Shown here one piece after another: positions 13,536-21,381 of a stretch of DNA of 60,476 bases (position 1 is its first letter; each line of letters begins with the position of its first letter). The notes under the pieces are model-generated. The model worked only from the letters and a program-made list of their open reading frames with translations, was not told where the DNA came from and searched no databases. Made by a program: the position numbers and the translations under genes. This stretch comes from a virus, in IMG/VR virus record IMGVR_UViG_3300021437_000022, positions 1 to 60,476 of that record; one strand, 5' to 3'.

Positions 13536-16049
13536 TCAGTACAGGTCTGTGCTCTCCAAATCCGCTGCGCGCTGCCGGCGCAACTGTTCTTCCTTCAACT
13601 TTTGGTCGTTGAACATGTCAAACACGGCCGGATTGATCGCCCACGCCGTGCCATCCGCGAACAGGAAGCCACGTTTCGCGCTACGTCGCGCCGACACATC
13701 GGCCACCAACCACCCTGCCGAGTGCAGTGCGTTGATGATTTTCCCCTGTTCCCGCGGCTCCAGGCGCACCCATCCGGTCATGTGTCGGTCCAATTCCCGG
13801 CGTGTCAGGGTTGTGTCGAGGCTTCCATCTTCCTTTCTGTCACGCTGCAGCACCATGGCGCCGATGTTGCGCAGGTGCTTCTTCAGGCTCATCTGGTCGT
13901 TCTGGTCGTAGAAGTTGCGCGCGTGCCCCATGAGCCAACCCACGAATCGGCAGGCTTGTGTCATGGTATCCAGGTTGATTTCCGGGGGGACATCCTCACC
14001 GAGAAAGTTATCGGGGTCCGTATCGGCCCAGGCCCACTTCGCCAGATGCATCGCACAAGCCACCCTGGCCAAGTGCGTCTGCCACTTGTAGAGCCACATC
14101 GCCATGTGTGAGGAGGTTTCCGTGTCGGCCAATCGGCGGGCTCGGGCCGCGCTCTCGTCGAACAGGCGTTGTGCAGATTCGTCGAACCGAATGGTCATCT
14201 CGGGCAGGTTGCGCAGGCGCGGGAACATGGCGCCGTAGTGTGACAACTGTGCCATGTCTTCGTTGATGTGTTCCCCGGAGGGACTGCCGCCACGTAGCAC
14301 CACGGTCAGGAAGCGCGCCATCATGCCGTCCTCGGCGCCGGGCACCAGGACGCGCTGCGCCACCTCGGGTTGCGTGCACCCCATGACGCTCAGGGCGAAC
14401 CTGGGGATGGAGTGCACGCCGGACTTGCGCCCCACGGTGAACGGGTCGCCGTTGTAGCCTTGCAGCAGGTCAGCGCGGTCCGAGGAGGCGCCCACCTTGT
14501 ATTGGCCCATGCCACAAATCCAACCCGACAATTCGTCCGCCTTGAACAGCACGCTGCGGTTTGGGTAGGCGGCGGTGCAGGCGTCGAAGATGTATTCGGT
14601 GGTCGAGTTGTTGATGATGCTGGGAGTGAAGACCGGTTTCTTGCTGAGCAAGACCAGCTTGTCCTCTTTCGAGGCGAACTTCAGATCATCGTTCCACTGT
14701 GCCATGTTCGAGGCGTGGCGCGCGGCTTCGGCTTCGTGGATGGTGGCGAGAGGGGATAGCGGCGCATTCAGAATTGGCGTCTTGCCGATGCCGGAGCCGC
14801 CGATCGCCACGCACCACAGGTTACACGAGGTGGTGAAGCTGGGTTCTCGGCGCGCGGGGTTCACTCTCACATGGAGCGGGATGGCAGAGGCGACGGCGCC
14901 CACGGCGAAGAGTAGATAGCCGGCCGGGTCCTGGCCACGCACGGTGGCGTAGTGATCGGCGAAGCGGTGGAGGAAATCCGGGGCGCTGTCGGGCTTGACT
15001 TCGGGGGGCTCTTCCGTGGCCCAAAGGTCTACGGGTTCCGACAGGTCTACGTGGGGCTTCTCGAACCGCTCCAGTAGCGCCATGAAATCGTCGTGAGCCG
15101 ATGGCCCCCATCCTGTTTTCCTGGCGCGCCAGAAGATGGAGGCGGCGGTCACGAGTTTGCGGTCGGGGGTGAGACTGCCGTCTTTCACGTAGGCCCAGAT
15201 GCGCTCGTCGAAGAACTCGGCGTCGAACTTGTCGCTGCGCGCGCTGAACTGTTCCGCCAGCGCCTTGCCTTCGTCGGAGCCGTTGGTGGCGTAGTGGATG
15301 CCGAAAATGCACTCCAACCACTCCGCATAGGGCAGGCCTTCCCCGTCGTTCGGGATGCTCGCGAGCGCATCTTGCAGGACGTGCAGGTCGTCGGTTGCCG
15401 GAGCGGGTTGTGGTGGTGTTTTGACTTTCTGCGTTTTCGGCACGTCCCGACTGAAGGCAAACTCGAACGGGGCGTCGCGGGTCTCAGGCTCGAACATGAC
15501 CGGGCAGATCGGTACGGACTTGCCTGCGAGCGGGAGGACAAACATGTTTCCCCACTCACCTTCTCCTACTTTGTCTTGCTTCGGGAACACTTCGACTTGA
15601 GCGTTCACGAGCCCCTTCGTGCCGTTGGACAGGTAGGCTTCGGAGAGTAAGGCGGTCAGGGCTGCACGTACGTCGCGCGCTTCCTGCGGGGTTTTCCACA
15701 AGAAGATCATGTGGGCGCCACTGCCCCCGCTCGATCGAAAACAGGTGGGGATGAGGCCCATGGCGTATGCGAAACCGGACAATTGCTCCAGGGTTTTGCA
15801 TACATCGGCGAAGGAGAGTTCACCTTTGTGGGAGTCCAGGTCGAGCAAGCCGACGCGGGTGGTGGAGGTGCCTGCATCCATGGGATAGGCGCCGTACTGG
15901 TTGCTGCCGTGGGCGTGGTTGTGGAGGGCTTCGGTGTCGAGCGGGAGTCGCTGCGCCCGTGGCCCATCCTTGAACTTCTCGGCCCGCACGTCGCGACGAA
16001 CGCGGTCAGTGAGGGGAGACAGCCTTGCAATGATCTGTTGCGTCGTCAT
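13536..16049 (-). CDS. Primase-helicase (AEP primase + PriCT-2 + DUF3987)
   Basis: The 837-residue protein has three parts. The N-terminus is an archaeo-eukaryotic primase with DLD at D70/D72, SSGGSGAHMIF and VEVFPKQD (about residues 60-190). A PriCT-2 helical domain follows (LQDALASIPNDGEGLPYAEW to FWRARKTGW, about 250-340). The C-terminus is a DUF3987-type P-loop ATPase with GGSGIGKT at 417-424 and ADELSGW as Walker B. It makes primers and unwinds DNA for the phage polymerase. A 34-nt palindrome lies just upstream. Confidence 0.9.
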   Translation of the reverse strand: MTTQQIIARLSPLTDRVRRDVRAEKFKDGPRAQRLPLDTEALHNHAHGSNQYGAYPMDAGTSTTRVGLLDLDSHKGELSFADVCKTLEQLSGFAYAMGLIPTCFRSSGGSGAHMIFLWKTPQEARDVRAALTALLSEAYLSNGTKGLVNAQVEVFPKQDKVGEGEWGNMFVLPLAGKSVPICPVMFEPETRDAPFEFAFSRDVPKTQKVKTPPQPAPATDDLHVLQDALASIPNDGEGLPYAEWLECIFGIHYATNGSDEGKALAEQFSARSDKFDAEFFDERIWAYVKDGSLTPDRKLVTAASIFWRARKTGWGPSAHDDFMALLERFEKPHVDLSEPVDLWATEEPPEVKPDSAPDFLHRFADHYATVRGQDPAGYLLFAVGAVASAIPLHVRVNPARREPSFTTSCNLWCVAIGGSGIGKTPILNAPLSPLATIHEAEAARHASNMAQWNDDLKFASKEDKLVLLSKKPVFTPSIINNSTTEYIFDACTAAYPNRSVLFKADELSGWICGMGQYKVGASSDRADLLQGYNGDPFTVGRKSGVHSIPRFALSVMGCTQPEVAQRVLVPGAEDGMMARFLTVVLRGGSPSGEHINEDMAQLSHYGAMFPRLRNLPEMTIRFDESAQRLFDESAARARRLADTETSSHMAMWLYKWQTHLARVACAMHLAKWAWADTDPDNFLGEDVPPEINLDTMTQACRFVGWLMGHARNFYDQNDQMSLKKHLRNIGAMVLQRDRKEDGSLDTTLTRRELDRHMTGWVRLEPREQGKIINALHSAGWLVADVSARRSAKRGFLFADGTAWAINPAVFDMFNDQKLKEEQLRRQRAADLESTDLY

Positions 16050-16072
16050 GAAAAGTCTCGGTGGGAAGGAAA

Positions 16073-16106
16073 TTCGCCTTGTTCACTGTGCAGTGAACAA
16101 GGCGAA
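16073..16106. promoter_or_regulatory. 34-nt perfect palindrome upstream of primase
   Basis: The two 16-nt arms TTCGCCTTGTTCACTG and CAGTGAACAAGGCGAA flank a 2-nt centre. It sits 24 nt upstream of the primase-helicase start, where an operator would act. Neither strand has a following U-tract, so it is unlikely to be an intrinsic terminator. The TTGTTCA core is the same as in the control region at 6305-6392. Confidence 0.75.
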
Positions 16107-16129
16107 AAGGGACGAACGTCACCAGAGGA

Positions 16130-16471
16130 TCAATTGTCCGCGCTGTTTTTCCACTGGGTGGAAGGCAGGTGCGGGTCAGAGCTGTCGTCAGGAACCTCAG
16201 CGTCATCATCGGTGACCACGAGCACCTGACAATTCTTGCCGGCGCTGTTCAAGGCGATGATGGAATCTCGAATCTGCGTCATCTGATCGAGCATGTGGCC
16301 GGGCATGGTGAGACTGCCGCACCGTGTCAAGGAATGGGAATGCTTCTCCCAGACCAAGGCTTGCTCGGTAGCAGTCAGCTTTTGTAGGAGGCAAGCCTGG
16401 GTAGCGGTCAAACTGGTCAATACATCAAACAAACTCTGAAAAGGCAGGTGTTCGGGAAGGGATTCGCTCAT
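16130..16471 (-). CDS. Small helical protein upstream of primase
   Basis: The 113-residue product is helical (LPFQSLFDVLTSLTATQACL, then LTATEQALVWEKH) with an acidic C-terminus (VVTDDDAEVPDDSSDPH). ATG 16471 follows GAGAGAACCGAC; longer upstream extensions lack a ribosome site. An LT(A)TxxxALVWE stretch is seen in some phage proteins of unknown role. It is probably in the same leftward operon as the primase. Confidence 0.65.
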   Translation of the reverse strand: MSESLPEHLPFQSLFDVLTSLTATQACLLQKLTATEQALVWEKHSHSLTRCGSLTMPGHMLDQMTQIRDSIIALNSAGKNCQVLVVTDDDAEVPDDSSDPHLPSTQWKNSADN

Positions 16472-16678
16472 GTCGGTTCTCTCAATGAAAAAGTGAAAAG
16501 GTTGTGGCCGTCTGTTCCGACCTGTCATGCGCATCGGCACCTTCCCACGCGCTTGTGAGGATGCCCGACGTACAGGGAAAGGTACCTGTAGCATCGGGAG
16601 AGAGACCGAGGAGCCAACTCCCCGCGGCAGGTGCCATACCGGACGCGATACCGCGCGCCTTCCCAACGTCGCAACAAC

Positions 16679-16888
16679 TCAGTGCAACAACGGCGGCCCT
16701 TCGTCCAGCGCCCACTCCGCCACGTCGATCGTGTCCTCCAAAAGCTTTTTGTCGAACGCACTCCCCAGGCTCAGCTCGATCGTGTTCTCGCCGTCAGCTT
16801 CGAACTCGATGGAGTCCCCCAGCAACAACGCCTCCAGGTCATCGGCGTCAAGAAACAAACTGAACACGGTAGGAAGCTTGGTCGTCAT
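16679..16888 (-). CDS. Small acidic early protein
   Basis: The 69-residue product begins MTTKLPTVFSLFLDADDLEAL and is very acidic (about 18 Asp/Glu). It is the first gene of the leftward block. A TATAGT hexamer lies only 7 nt before the ATG and no ribosome site is visible, so transcription may start at or near the start codon (leaderless). Function unknown; acidic small early proteins can be DNA mimics, but this is speculation. Confidence 0.6.
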   Translation of the reverse strand: MTTKLPTVFSLFLDADDLEALLLGDSIEFEADGENTIELSLGSAFDKKLLEDTIDVAEWALDEGPPLLH

Positions 16889-17073
16889 GGTGCGCACTAT
16901 ACCGCGAGAAAAGAAAGCACGGGAAGGGTTTGCATCTTGATACAAAAAAGCGCTAGACACATGCTTTCGAGGGGTTCAATCTTCGGGGCATGGAGTAGCA
17001 AGTGCGTCACCTGCACATCCAAAAGTGGTGAGTCTCCCGGCGCTGGCCGGTCCACATCTTGAAAGGGTTTGCC

Positions 17074-17274
17074 ATGCTTTTCTGCACTGGATTGACACTG
17101 ATCTTCTTTCTGTTCGCGGTCGGGACGCTCCTGGACTCTTGGCAACATCGATTGGGTTCGTGGGAACCCCACGTGATCAACATCCTTGCGGCTGGTCTGG
17201 TCGTGGGTCTGAGCCTGATGGCGTGGAGCCTGGGTTCCGCGTTCTACCATCTGTGCGCCACGTACCTGCCTTGA
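17074..17274 (+). CDS. Two-helix membrane protein
   Basis: The 66-residue product has two hydrophobic segments (about residues 2-19 and 36-57) joined by SWQHRLGSWEPH. ATG 17074 follows TGAAAGGGTTTGCC, while the ATG at 17059 overlaps that ribosome site, so the shorter form is chosen. It opens the second rightward block; the promoter must lie in 16889-17073. Function unknown. Confidence 0.7.
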   Translation: MLFCTGLTLIFFLFAVGTLLDSWQHRLGSWEPHVINILAAGLVVGLSLMAWSLGSAFYHLCATYLP

Positions 17275-17284
17275 AAGGGATGTG

Positions 17285-17617
17285 ATGCCACGGGAATACA
17301 AGCATTGGACGCCAGAGGATTTGGCATATCTGGAGGCGGAGTATGCCTCCGCCACGATTGATCAATTGGCCGAGCGGATGAATCGCACGGTCGATTCGAT
17401 CAAAGGGAAGCTTGCGAAGCGGGACATCCGCAAGCGCAAGGGGCCTCGGCAATTCTGGACGGTCCGGGAGGATGATTTCCTGCGTGACAACTACCCTGAC
17501 CACGGGCGCGAGCATTGCGCCCTGGCGCTGGAGCGGTCGCCATGGAGTGTCGGCGCCCGCGCCAATCGACTCGGGTTGATTCGCAGCTATCGCTTGCAAG
17601 GAAAGGTGAAACCATGA
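17285..17617 (+). CDS. Double SANT/Myb-like HTH protein
   Basis: The 110-residue product has two tandem Myb-like units. The first runs from HWTPEDLAYLEAEY to SIKGKLAKRDI, the second from FWTVREDDFLRDNY to SVGARANRLGLI. Each has an aromatic-led three-helix pattern, and a basic linker (RKRKG) joins them. This is a DNA-binding protein, possibly a regulator of the small-gene block. ATG 17285 is chosen over GTG 17282 on ribosome-site spacing. Confidence 0.8.
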   Translation: MPREYKHWTPEDLAYLEAEYASATIDQLAERMNRTVDSIKGKLAKRDIRKRKGPRQFWTVREDDFLRDNYPDHGREHCALALERSPWSVGARANRLGLIRSYRLQGKVKP

Positions 17618-17817
17618 ACACAGCCATGAAAGTATACCCAAACCCTGCCTCCACAGGGGATGAGGATTGGGAAGCGATGGAGAAGGCCACCAATCTGACG
17701 ATTGATGACGCCCTCACCTTGTGGTCGTACATTCCGGCAGGGAAGAACTTTGCGGAGGATGTGCATCGCTTCGGACTGGCCTGCATGATGATAGCGAAGT
17801 CGGAGGCCGCGAAATGA
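17614..17817 (+). CDS. Small hypothetical protein
   Basis: The 67-residue product starts at an ATGA overlap with the Myb-like gene. It contains DWEAMEKATNLTIDDALTLW and a helical C-terminus. No family recognised; coupling to both neighbours by 4-nt overlaps supports it. Confidence 0.65.
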   Translation: MNTAMKVYPNPASTGDEDWEAMEKATNLTIDDALTLWSYIPAGKNFAEDVHRFGLACMMIAKSEAAK

Positions 17818-18044
17818 GTCAGCTCGACGATGACGCCGACAAATACTGGTCGGAATGCGATTGGGAGCGGCCGAAGTCGCTTCGGTGGGCAACGACTGCG
17901 GCGTGTAGCCTTTGCGGGGAAGACGGTCTTGTCTGGAGTTTGATCAAAGGGAGCTATCGGCTGACCACGGACGACGGCGATGTTCATGAGTGTGACTCCC
18001 TGGCCGTGGCCAAACGGGAATTTCAAGGAAAGGATGAATCATGA
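17814..18044 (+). CDS. Small acidic protein with one CxxC
   Basis: The 76-residue product starts at an ATGA overlap. It begins MSQLDDDADKYWSECDWERP and carries CSLCGEDGLVW, a possible zinc knuckle completed by the earlier Cys. Its end overlaps the next gene by 4 nt. Function unknown. Confidence 0.65.
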   Translation: MSQLDDDADKYWSECDWERPKSLRWATTAACSLCGEDGLVWSLIKGSYRLTTDDGDVHECDSLAVAKREFQGKDES

Positions 18045-18229
18045 CTGGCCCAACAAAGAAGTTATCAGAGCGTGTGAAGGAAATGGAGGAAGAGAACCTA
18101 GACTTGGTGTACGCCGTGGCCACACTCTCGAAAGTGGTGGTGGCGTATCGCACACGCTACCCCCTCACGCCCGATACTTCTCCCCGAAGACTTGGATTTG
18201 TACCTGAAGGGAAAAGTCGCGTTGCATGA
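18041..18229 (+). CDS. Small helical protein
   Basis: The 62-residue product starts at an ATGA overlap. It has a helical leucine-heptad-like half (LSERVKEMEEENLDLVYAV) and a basic C-terminus. No family recognised. The 30 nt after it hold no further open frame of note before the ATG at 18260. Confidence 0.55.
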   Translation: MTGPTKKLSERVKEMEEENLDLVYAVATLSKVVVAYRTRYPLTPDTSPRRLGFVPEGKSRVA

Positions 18230-18259
18230 GTCGGATCATTTGATGAGGGAGTTTTTGAA

Positions 18260-18673
18260 ATGAGTGAGCCCGACGCGAAAAGCCAGCAATCGAAACAATG
18301 GCTCGATGCAATGAATACCACCGCGCAGCCGCCTATTCCGACGCTTTGGAAATGCTTGGGATGCGGTGAAACAGGTGATGGTGATCCGCCAATTTCGCAC
18401 GAATGCAAGCAACCCGCCGCGCCTGCTTTCTGCCGTGACGATGGGCGATGCCAGTACGCGATTGACCACGGCGCTGAAGGCATGGGTCATTGCCCCGATG
18501 GAAAGTGTGTGCAACCCGCCGCGCCTGACTGCGAAGTGATCTACACCGTGCCGGTCATGCGCGAGCTGAGTGATAGTGATCTTTACAAACTGTGGTTGGA
18601 GACAGCCGATTCAGGGGAGATGTTCCCGATCAAATACGCCCGCGCAGTTCTGGCGGCGGCGAGGCCGTCATGA
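18260..18673 (+). CDS. Cys-rich protein with QPAAP cassettes
   Basis: The 137-residue product contains CLGCGETGDGDPPISHEC, CRDDGRCQYAI and GHCPDGKC modules, likely zinc sites, separated by two copies of a QPAAP linker encoded by the same 17-nt stretch (18409-18425, 18511-18527). It ends with RELSDSDLYKLW...ARAVLAAARPS, a C-terminal unit shared with the 226-residue gene at 19377. The architecture suggests exchange of short modules. Function unknown. Confidence 0.7.
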   Translation: MSEPDAKSQQSKQWLDAMNTTAQPPIPTLWKCLGCGETGDGDPPISHECKQPAAPAFCRDDGRCQYAIDHGAEGMGHCPDGKCVQPAAPDCEVIYTVPVMRELSDSDLYKLWLETADSGEMFPIKYARAVLAAARPS

Positions 18674-18870
18674 GAGACGCGAAGATCGAAGGTGATGCAC
18701 CCGCATTCCCGGTACCCAATCTTGCTGAGTCAGGCATGACGCTGCGCGATTATTTCGCGGCGCGAGTGATGACGCAAGTCAAGTGGGACGACCACTATTT
18801 CGAAGCTTGTGCTCGGCGGTGTTACGAGAAAGCCGACGCCATGTTGAAAGTACGAAAGGAAAAGCCATGA
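18670..18870 (+). CDS. Small hypothetical phage protein
   Basis: The 66-residue product starts at an ATGA overlap. It contains PAFPVPNLAESGMTLRDYFAARVM followed by a helical YEKADAMLKVR end. The G-M-T-L-R-D-Y-F-A-A motif is a common phage signature (many small proteins read GMTLRDYFAA), but its function is unknown. Overlaps the next gene by 4 nt. Confidence 0.8.
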   Translation: MRDAKIEGDAPAFPVPNLAESGMTLRDYFAARVMTQVKWDDHYFEACARRCYEKADAMLKVRKEKP

Positions 18871-19064
18871 CCAAAACAAGATGGTACCCCGGTAATGTGA
18901 GGCCGGTGCACCCCGGATTTTATGAGCGCATGGGGGGAGGTACCCATCCCGCCGCGTTCTTCGGCGGCGTCTGGTATTGGGAGGATAAGGATTGTTGGAA
19001 GTGTTCCTATTGGCAATCCCTCCCCTGGCGGGGAATTGTTCGTGAGGAGGAAAGCCATGATTGA
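18867..19064 (+). CDS. WYPG...LPWRG paralogue A
   Basis: The 65-residue product reads WYPGNVRPVHPGFYERMG, later WYWEDKDCWKCSYW, and ends QSLPWRGIV. It is clearly related to the protein at 20852-21067 (WYPG, PV..G.YER, LPWRG in the same order), so the block contains duplicated genes. The start overlaps the previous stop (ATGA). Function unknown. Confidence 0.75.
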   Translation: MTKTRWYPGNVRPVHPGFYERMGGGTHPAAFFGGVWYWEDKDCWKCSYWQSLPWRGIVREEESHD

Positions 19065-19380
19065 CGAGCTGAAGCTTTTGATCGAAGCCATTGCCGGCCT
19101 GCCCCACCTTGCGATCTGGGTGGTTGTGATGTTGTTTGCCTACAAGGTCGTGTTCATCGGTTCGGTGTACGGCATCGTCCGCTACGCCATTGGAAAGCTG
19201 CATGAGTGCGTCGTCAAGCCCAAGCAATACATGATCGAAGACATCACGATCAACGCGACAGTGGCGAGGGAACTTCGGCAAGTGCTCCAGGGCCTCTCCT
19301 CTACACCATATGTCCATGCACATCATGTGGCTTGGCTTGAGGGCGCAATTGCGGAGAAGAAAGCGCGGGAGGCGAAATGA
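19057..19380 (+). CDS. Single-pass membrane protein
   Basis: The 107-residue product has one strong membrane segment (AIWVVVMLFAYKVVFIGSVYG, about residues 14-34, broken by one Lys) and a long helical C-terminus. ATG 19057 follows GGAGGAAAGCC, a strong ribosome site inside the end of the previous gene. Function unknown. Confidence 0.7.
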   Translation: MIDELKLLIEAIAGLPHLAIWVVVMLFAYKVVFIGSVYGIVRYAIGKLHECVVKPKQYMIEDITINATVARELRQVLQGLSSTPYVHAHHVAWLEGAIAEKKAREAK

Positions 19381-20057
19381 CCAGCGAGACAACAAGCTGC
19401 CCCGACTGCGGAAAGCAAGGCATCCACACATGTAGTCCGCAAGTGCAACCCGCCGCGCCCGTTGCCATTTGCCCGACTTGCGGTGAAGAGGATAGCGGAA
19501 CTTCATGTGGGCCGAACTGCGGATGGATTACAGGTGGGGATGATGAGGAGGGTGATGAGGAGGGTGATGATGGACCTGCTTTGCTCGGTGATCTTGCGTT
19601 GCCCGTTCTTAAAAACGCGCTGGGCGCCCTGCGAGATACCCTTTGCATTGCACACCCCAATTGCAACCCTGTCGAACATGATGTGAGTGGCTGGTATGCC
19701 GCAAAGGATGCGTTGGAGAACCTGCTGTACGAAATGACATTCGACGAGAGGTGTACGGACTACCACTGCGCCGGGGATTGTGGCCTGCGCGGTCACGACA
19801 TAGCAAAACCTCCCACGCATGCGGCATCCCTGACGGATGAGCGCATCCGGGAAATCTACGTATCAAGAACGTGGACTGAGTGGCTTGGATTTGCGCGAGA
19901 CATTGAGGCGGAAGTGTTGAAGCAAGCGCCTGCCCTGCGGGAGTTGAGCGACAAAGAAATTAGGGACATAGCAGAAGAAATTCAATACACACGAGAGTGG
20001 GATGATGTTGATATCGCCTTAGTTCGTGCCTGTATTGCCGCCGCGAGGTCAGCATGA
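19377..20057 (+). CDS. Cys-rich zinc-knuckle protein with QPAAP linker
   Basis: The 226-residue product begins with CPDCG and CPTCG knuckles and one QPAAP linker encoded by the stretch also found in the 18260 gene. An acidic run (DDEEGDEEGDDG) made by a short tandem repeat follows, then a Cys/His-rich centre and the C-terminal unit LRELSDKEIRDIAEE...IAAARSA. This layout is familiar from Burkholderiales phage accessory proteins of unknown role. Confidence 0.7.
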   Translation: MTSETTSCPDCGKQGIHTCSPQVQPAAPVAICPTCGEEDSGTSCGPNCGWITGGDDEEGDEEGDDGPALLGDLALPVLKNALGALRDTLCIAHPNCNPVEHDVSGWYAAKDALENLLYEMTFDERCTDYHCAGDCGLRGHDIAKPPTHAASLTDERIREIYVSRTWTEWLGFARDIEAEVLKQAPALRELSDKEIRDIAEEIQYTREWDDVDIALVRACIAAARSA

Positions 20058-20293
20058 ACGAAGACCAATTGAAAACTGAACTAGTCCGTGCGTACCGCTG
20101 CATTCAAGGAATGCACCACGCGATAAATAAAGGTGGTCAATTCAATGAGACGTATCACGCGATGACGATTGCCGCAGCGAAGCGATACGTGTTTGAGGAC
20201 GACTTGAGCGGATCGGACTATTTCATTGGCAAGCCGGTTGAAGTGATGCATGCCGCACTGCGACTGCCTAAGAAAGATGGAGGTGAGGCATGA
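20054..20293 (+). CDS. Small helical protein
   Basis: The 79-residue product starts at an ATGA overlap and is helical (EDQLKTELVRAYRCIQGMHH, then MTIAAAKRYVF). No family recognised. It overlaps the next gene by 4 nt. Confidence 0.65.
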   Translation: MNEDQLKTELVRAYRCIQGMHHAINKGGQFNETYHAMTIAAAKRYVFEDDLSGSDYFIGKPVEVMHAALRLPKKDGGEA

Positions 20294-20667
20294 ACACTGA
20301 CCGCGAGTTACTTGAGATGGCAGCGAAGGCTGCGGGATTGAAAAACCACCGACACTCAGCATGTGGAATGCGGGAAGAACGGGTTCACAGCGTGACTCAT
20401 TGTGGGTTTACTGGTCCAGATTGGAACCCGCTCACTGACGATGGCGACGCCTTCCGACTTTTGGTGAGGCTTGGAATTAGCCTTGAGAGTGATGCCAGAA
20501 TCGAAATGGACGGTGACGGAGATTACGAATCCGGTGTCGAAGCGTGGAAAGTAACAAATGAGATAACAGCGATTAAAGCCAAAGAAGTTTTCGGACGTGA
20601 TGCGTGTGCCACGACACGCCGCGCAGTAGTCAGAGTGGCCGCCGCCATCGGGGAGCAGATGCCATGA
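20290..20667 (+). CDS. Phage protein of NRGLLEMAAKAAG type
   Basis: The 125-residue product begins MNTDRELLEMAAKAAGL and contains GPDWNPLTDDGDAFRLLVRLGISLE, then a C-terminal TRRAVVRVAAAIGEQMP. The DR-x-LLE-x-AAKAAG opening with a WNPLxDDGDAxRLxVxL centre is a widespread phage family of unknown function, so the gene call is secure though the role is not. Coupled by 4-nt overlaps. Confidence 0.85.
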   Translation: MNTDRELLEMAAKAAGLKNHRHSACGMREERVHSVTHCGFTGPDWNPLTDDGDAFRLLVRLGISLESDARIEMDGDGDYESGVEAWKVTNEITAIKAKEVFGRDACATTRRAVVRVAAAIGEQMP

Positions 20668-20855
20668 CCGAACCGACTGACGTATGCCACTGGTTTCAAG
20701 ACGGCGATGAAGAGTCCGACTTGTGGGGCACAAGTTGCCGCAAGTATTTCAGATTGGGTGAAGGCACACCCGAGGATAACGAGTTCAAGTTTTGCTGCTT
20801 CTGCGGAAAGACTCTCATTGGTGAGCCGTACAAATTCGAGGACGAAGAAGAATGA
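20664..20855 (+). CDS. Small zinc-ribbon protein
   Basis: The 63-residue product starts at an ATGA overlap. It has C-H-W near residue 8, WGTSCRKYF, and a CCFCGKTLIGEP knuckle, followed by an acidic tail. It is probably a zinc ribbon of four Cys. Function unknown. Confidence 0.7.
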   Translation: MTEPTDVCHWFQDGDEESDLWGTSCRKYFRLGEGTPEDNEFKFCCFCGKTLIGEPYKFEDEEE

Positions 20856-21067
20856 CCACTACTGACTGGTATCCCGGCACCACGAAGCCGGTGAGAGTTG
20901 GGGTGTACGAACGCACAACCCCTAGAGGATACCTACTGTGGAGCCGCTGGGACGGAAGGCATTGGCGCATTCATTGGTACGATTTTGACCTTGCAGCACG
21001 CGAAAAATTTTGCAGTGGATTTCAAGAGTTGCCGTGGCGCGGACTGACTGAAAAGGTGATGCCATGA
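20852..21067 (+). CDS. WYPG...LPWRG paralogue B
   Basis: The 71-residue product reads DWYPGTTKPVRVGVYERTT, then WSRWDGRHWRIHWYDF and QELPWRGLTE. It shares order and motifs with the 65-residue gene at 18867. The Trp-rich core suggests a small folded beta domain. Function unknown. Starts at an ATGA overlap. Confidence 0.75.
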   Translation: MTTTDWYPGTTKPVRVGVYERTTPRGYLLWSRWDGRHWRIHWYDFDLAAREKFCSGFQELPWRGLTEKVMP

Positions 21068-21306
21068 GCGCCTCGACCACGCCTGAGACACTCAAAGCCC
21101 GCAAGCAACACTGCTGCACATGGTGTTATGAGCACATCGAGATTGGAAGACTTTACATGAGGTATCGCTACTTCGATCTTGGTGACGCAGGAACCGTGAA
21201 GATGCACCCGGAATGCATGTCGGCTATGGAGGACATGGCGGATGAAGAAGGTGGAAATATCGAATGGACGCCGGGAGAATTCGAGAGGCCAAAGGTGACC
21301 GCATGA
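21064..21306 (+). CDS. Small zinc-binding protein
   Basis: The 80-residue product has CCTWCYEHIEIGRLYMRYRY followed by KMHPECMSAM, a CxxC...HxxC arrangement like that of small HNH or treble-clef proteins, but without a clear catalytic His-Asn. ATGA overlap start. Function unknown. Confidence 0.7.
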   Translation: MSASTTPETLKARKQHCCTWCYEHIEIGRLYMRYRYFDLGDAGTVKMHPECMSAMEDMADEEGGNIEWTPGEFERPKVTA

Positions 21307-21338
21307 TCATCAAGCTACTTGGTAAAAATTACGAGTAA
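21303..21338 (+). pseudogene. 11-codon remnant at ATGA overlap
   Basis: An ATG at 21303 overlaps the previous stop and follows AAAGGTGACCGC, the ribosome-site pattern used by real genes in this chain, but the frame closes after MIIKLLGKNYE. It may be a truncated gene start left by a deletion, or a leader peptide. A GTGAGCA/TGCTCAC hairpin follows immediately (21339-21361). Confidence 0.35.
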
Positions 21339-21361
21339 GTGAGCACTCGACAAATGCTCAC
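21339..21361 (+). other. Small hairpin between small genes
   Basis: GTGAGCA pairs with TGCTCAC around a 9-nt loop. No U-tract follows, so it is not a typical terminator; it may protect or attenuate the transcript. Confidence 0.4.
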
Positions 21362-21381
21362 ACTATTGGAGATAAAACCCG

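Noticed and set aside
17037-17050. CCGGCGCTGGCCGG followed by TC, resembling stem III of the hammerhead elements
   Set aside because: No GAAA before it and no CUGANGA core after it; it is a chance GC hairpin.
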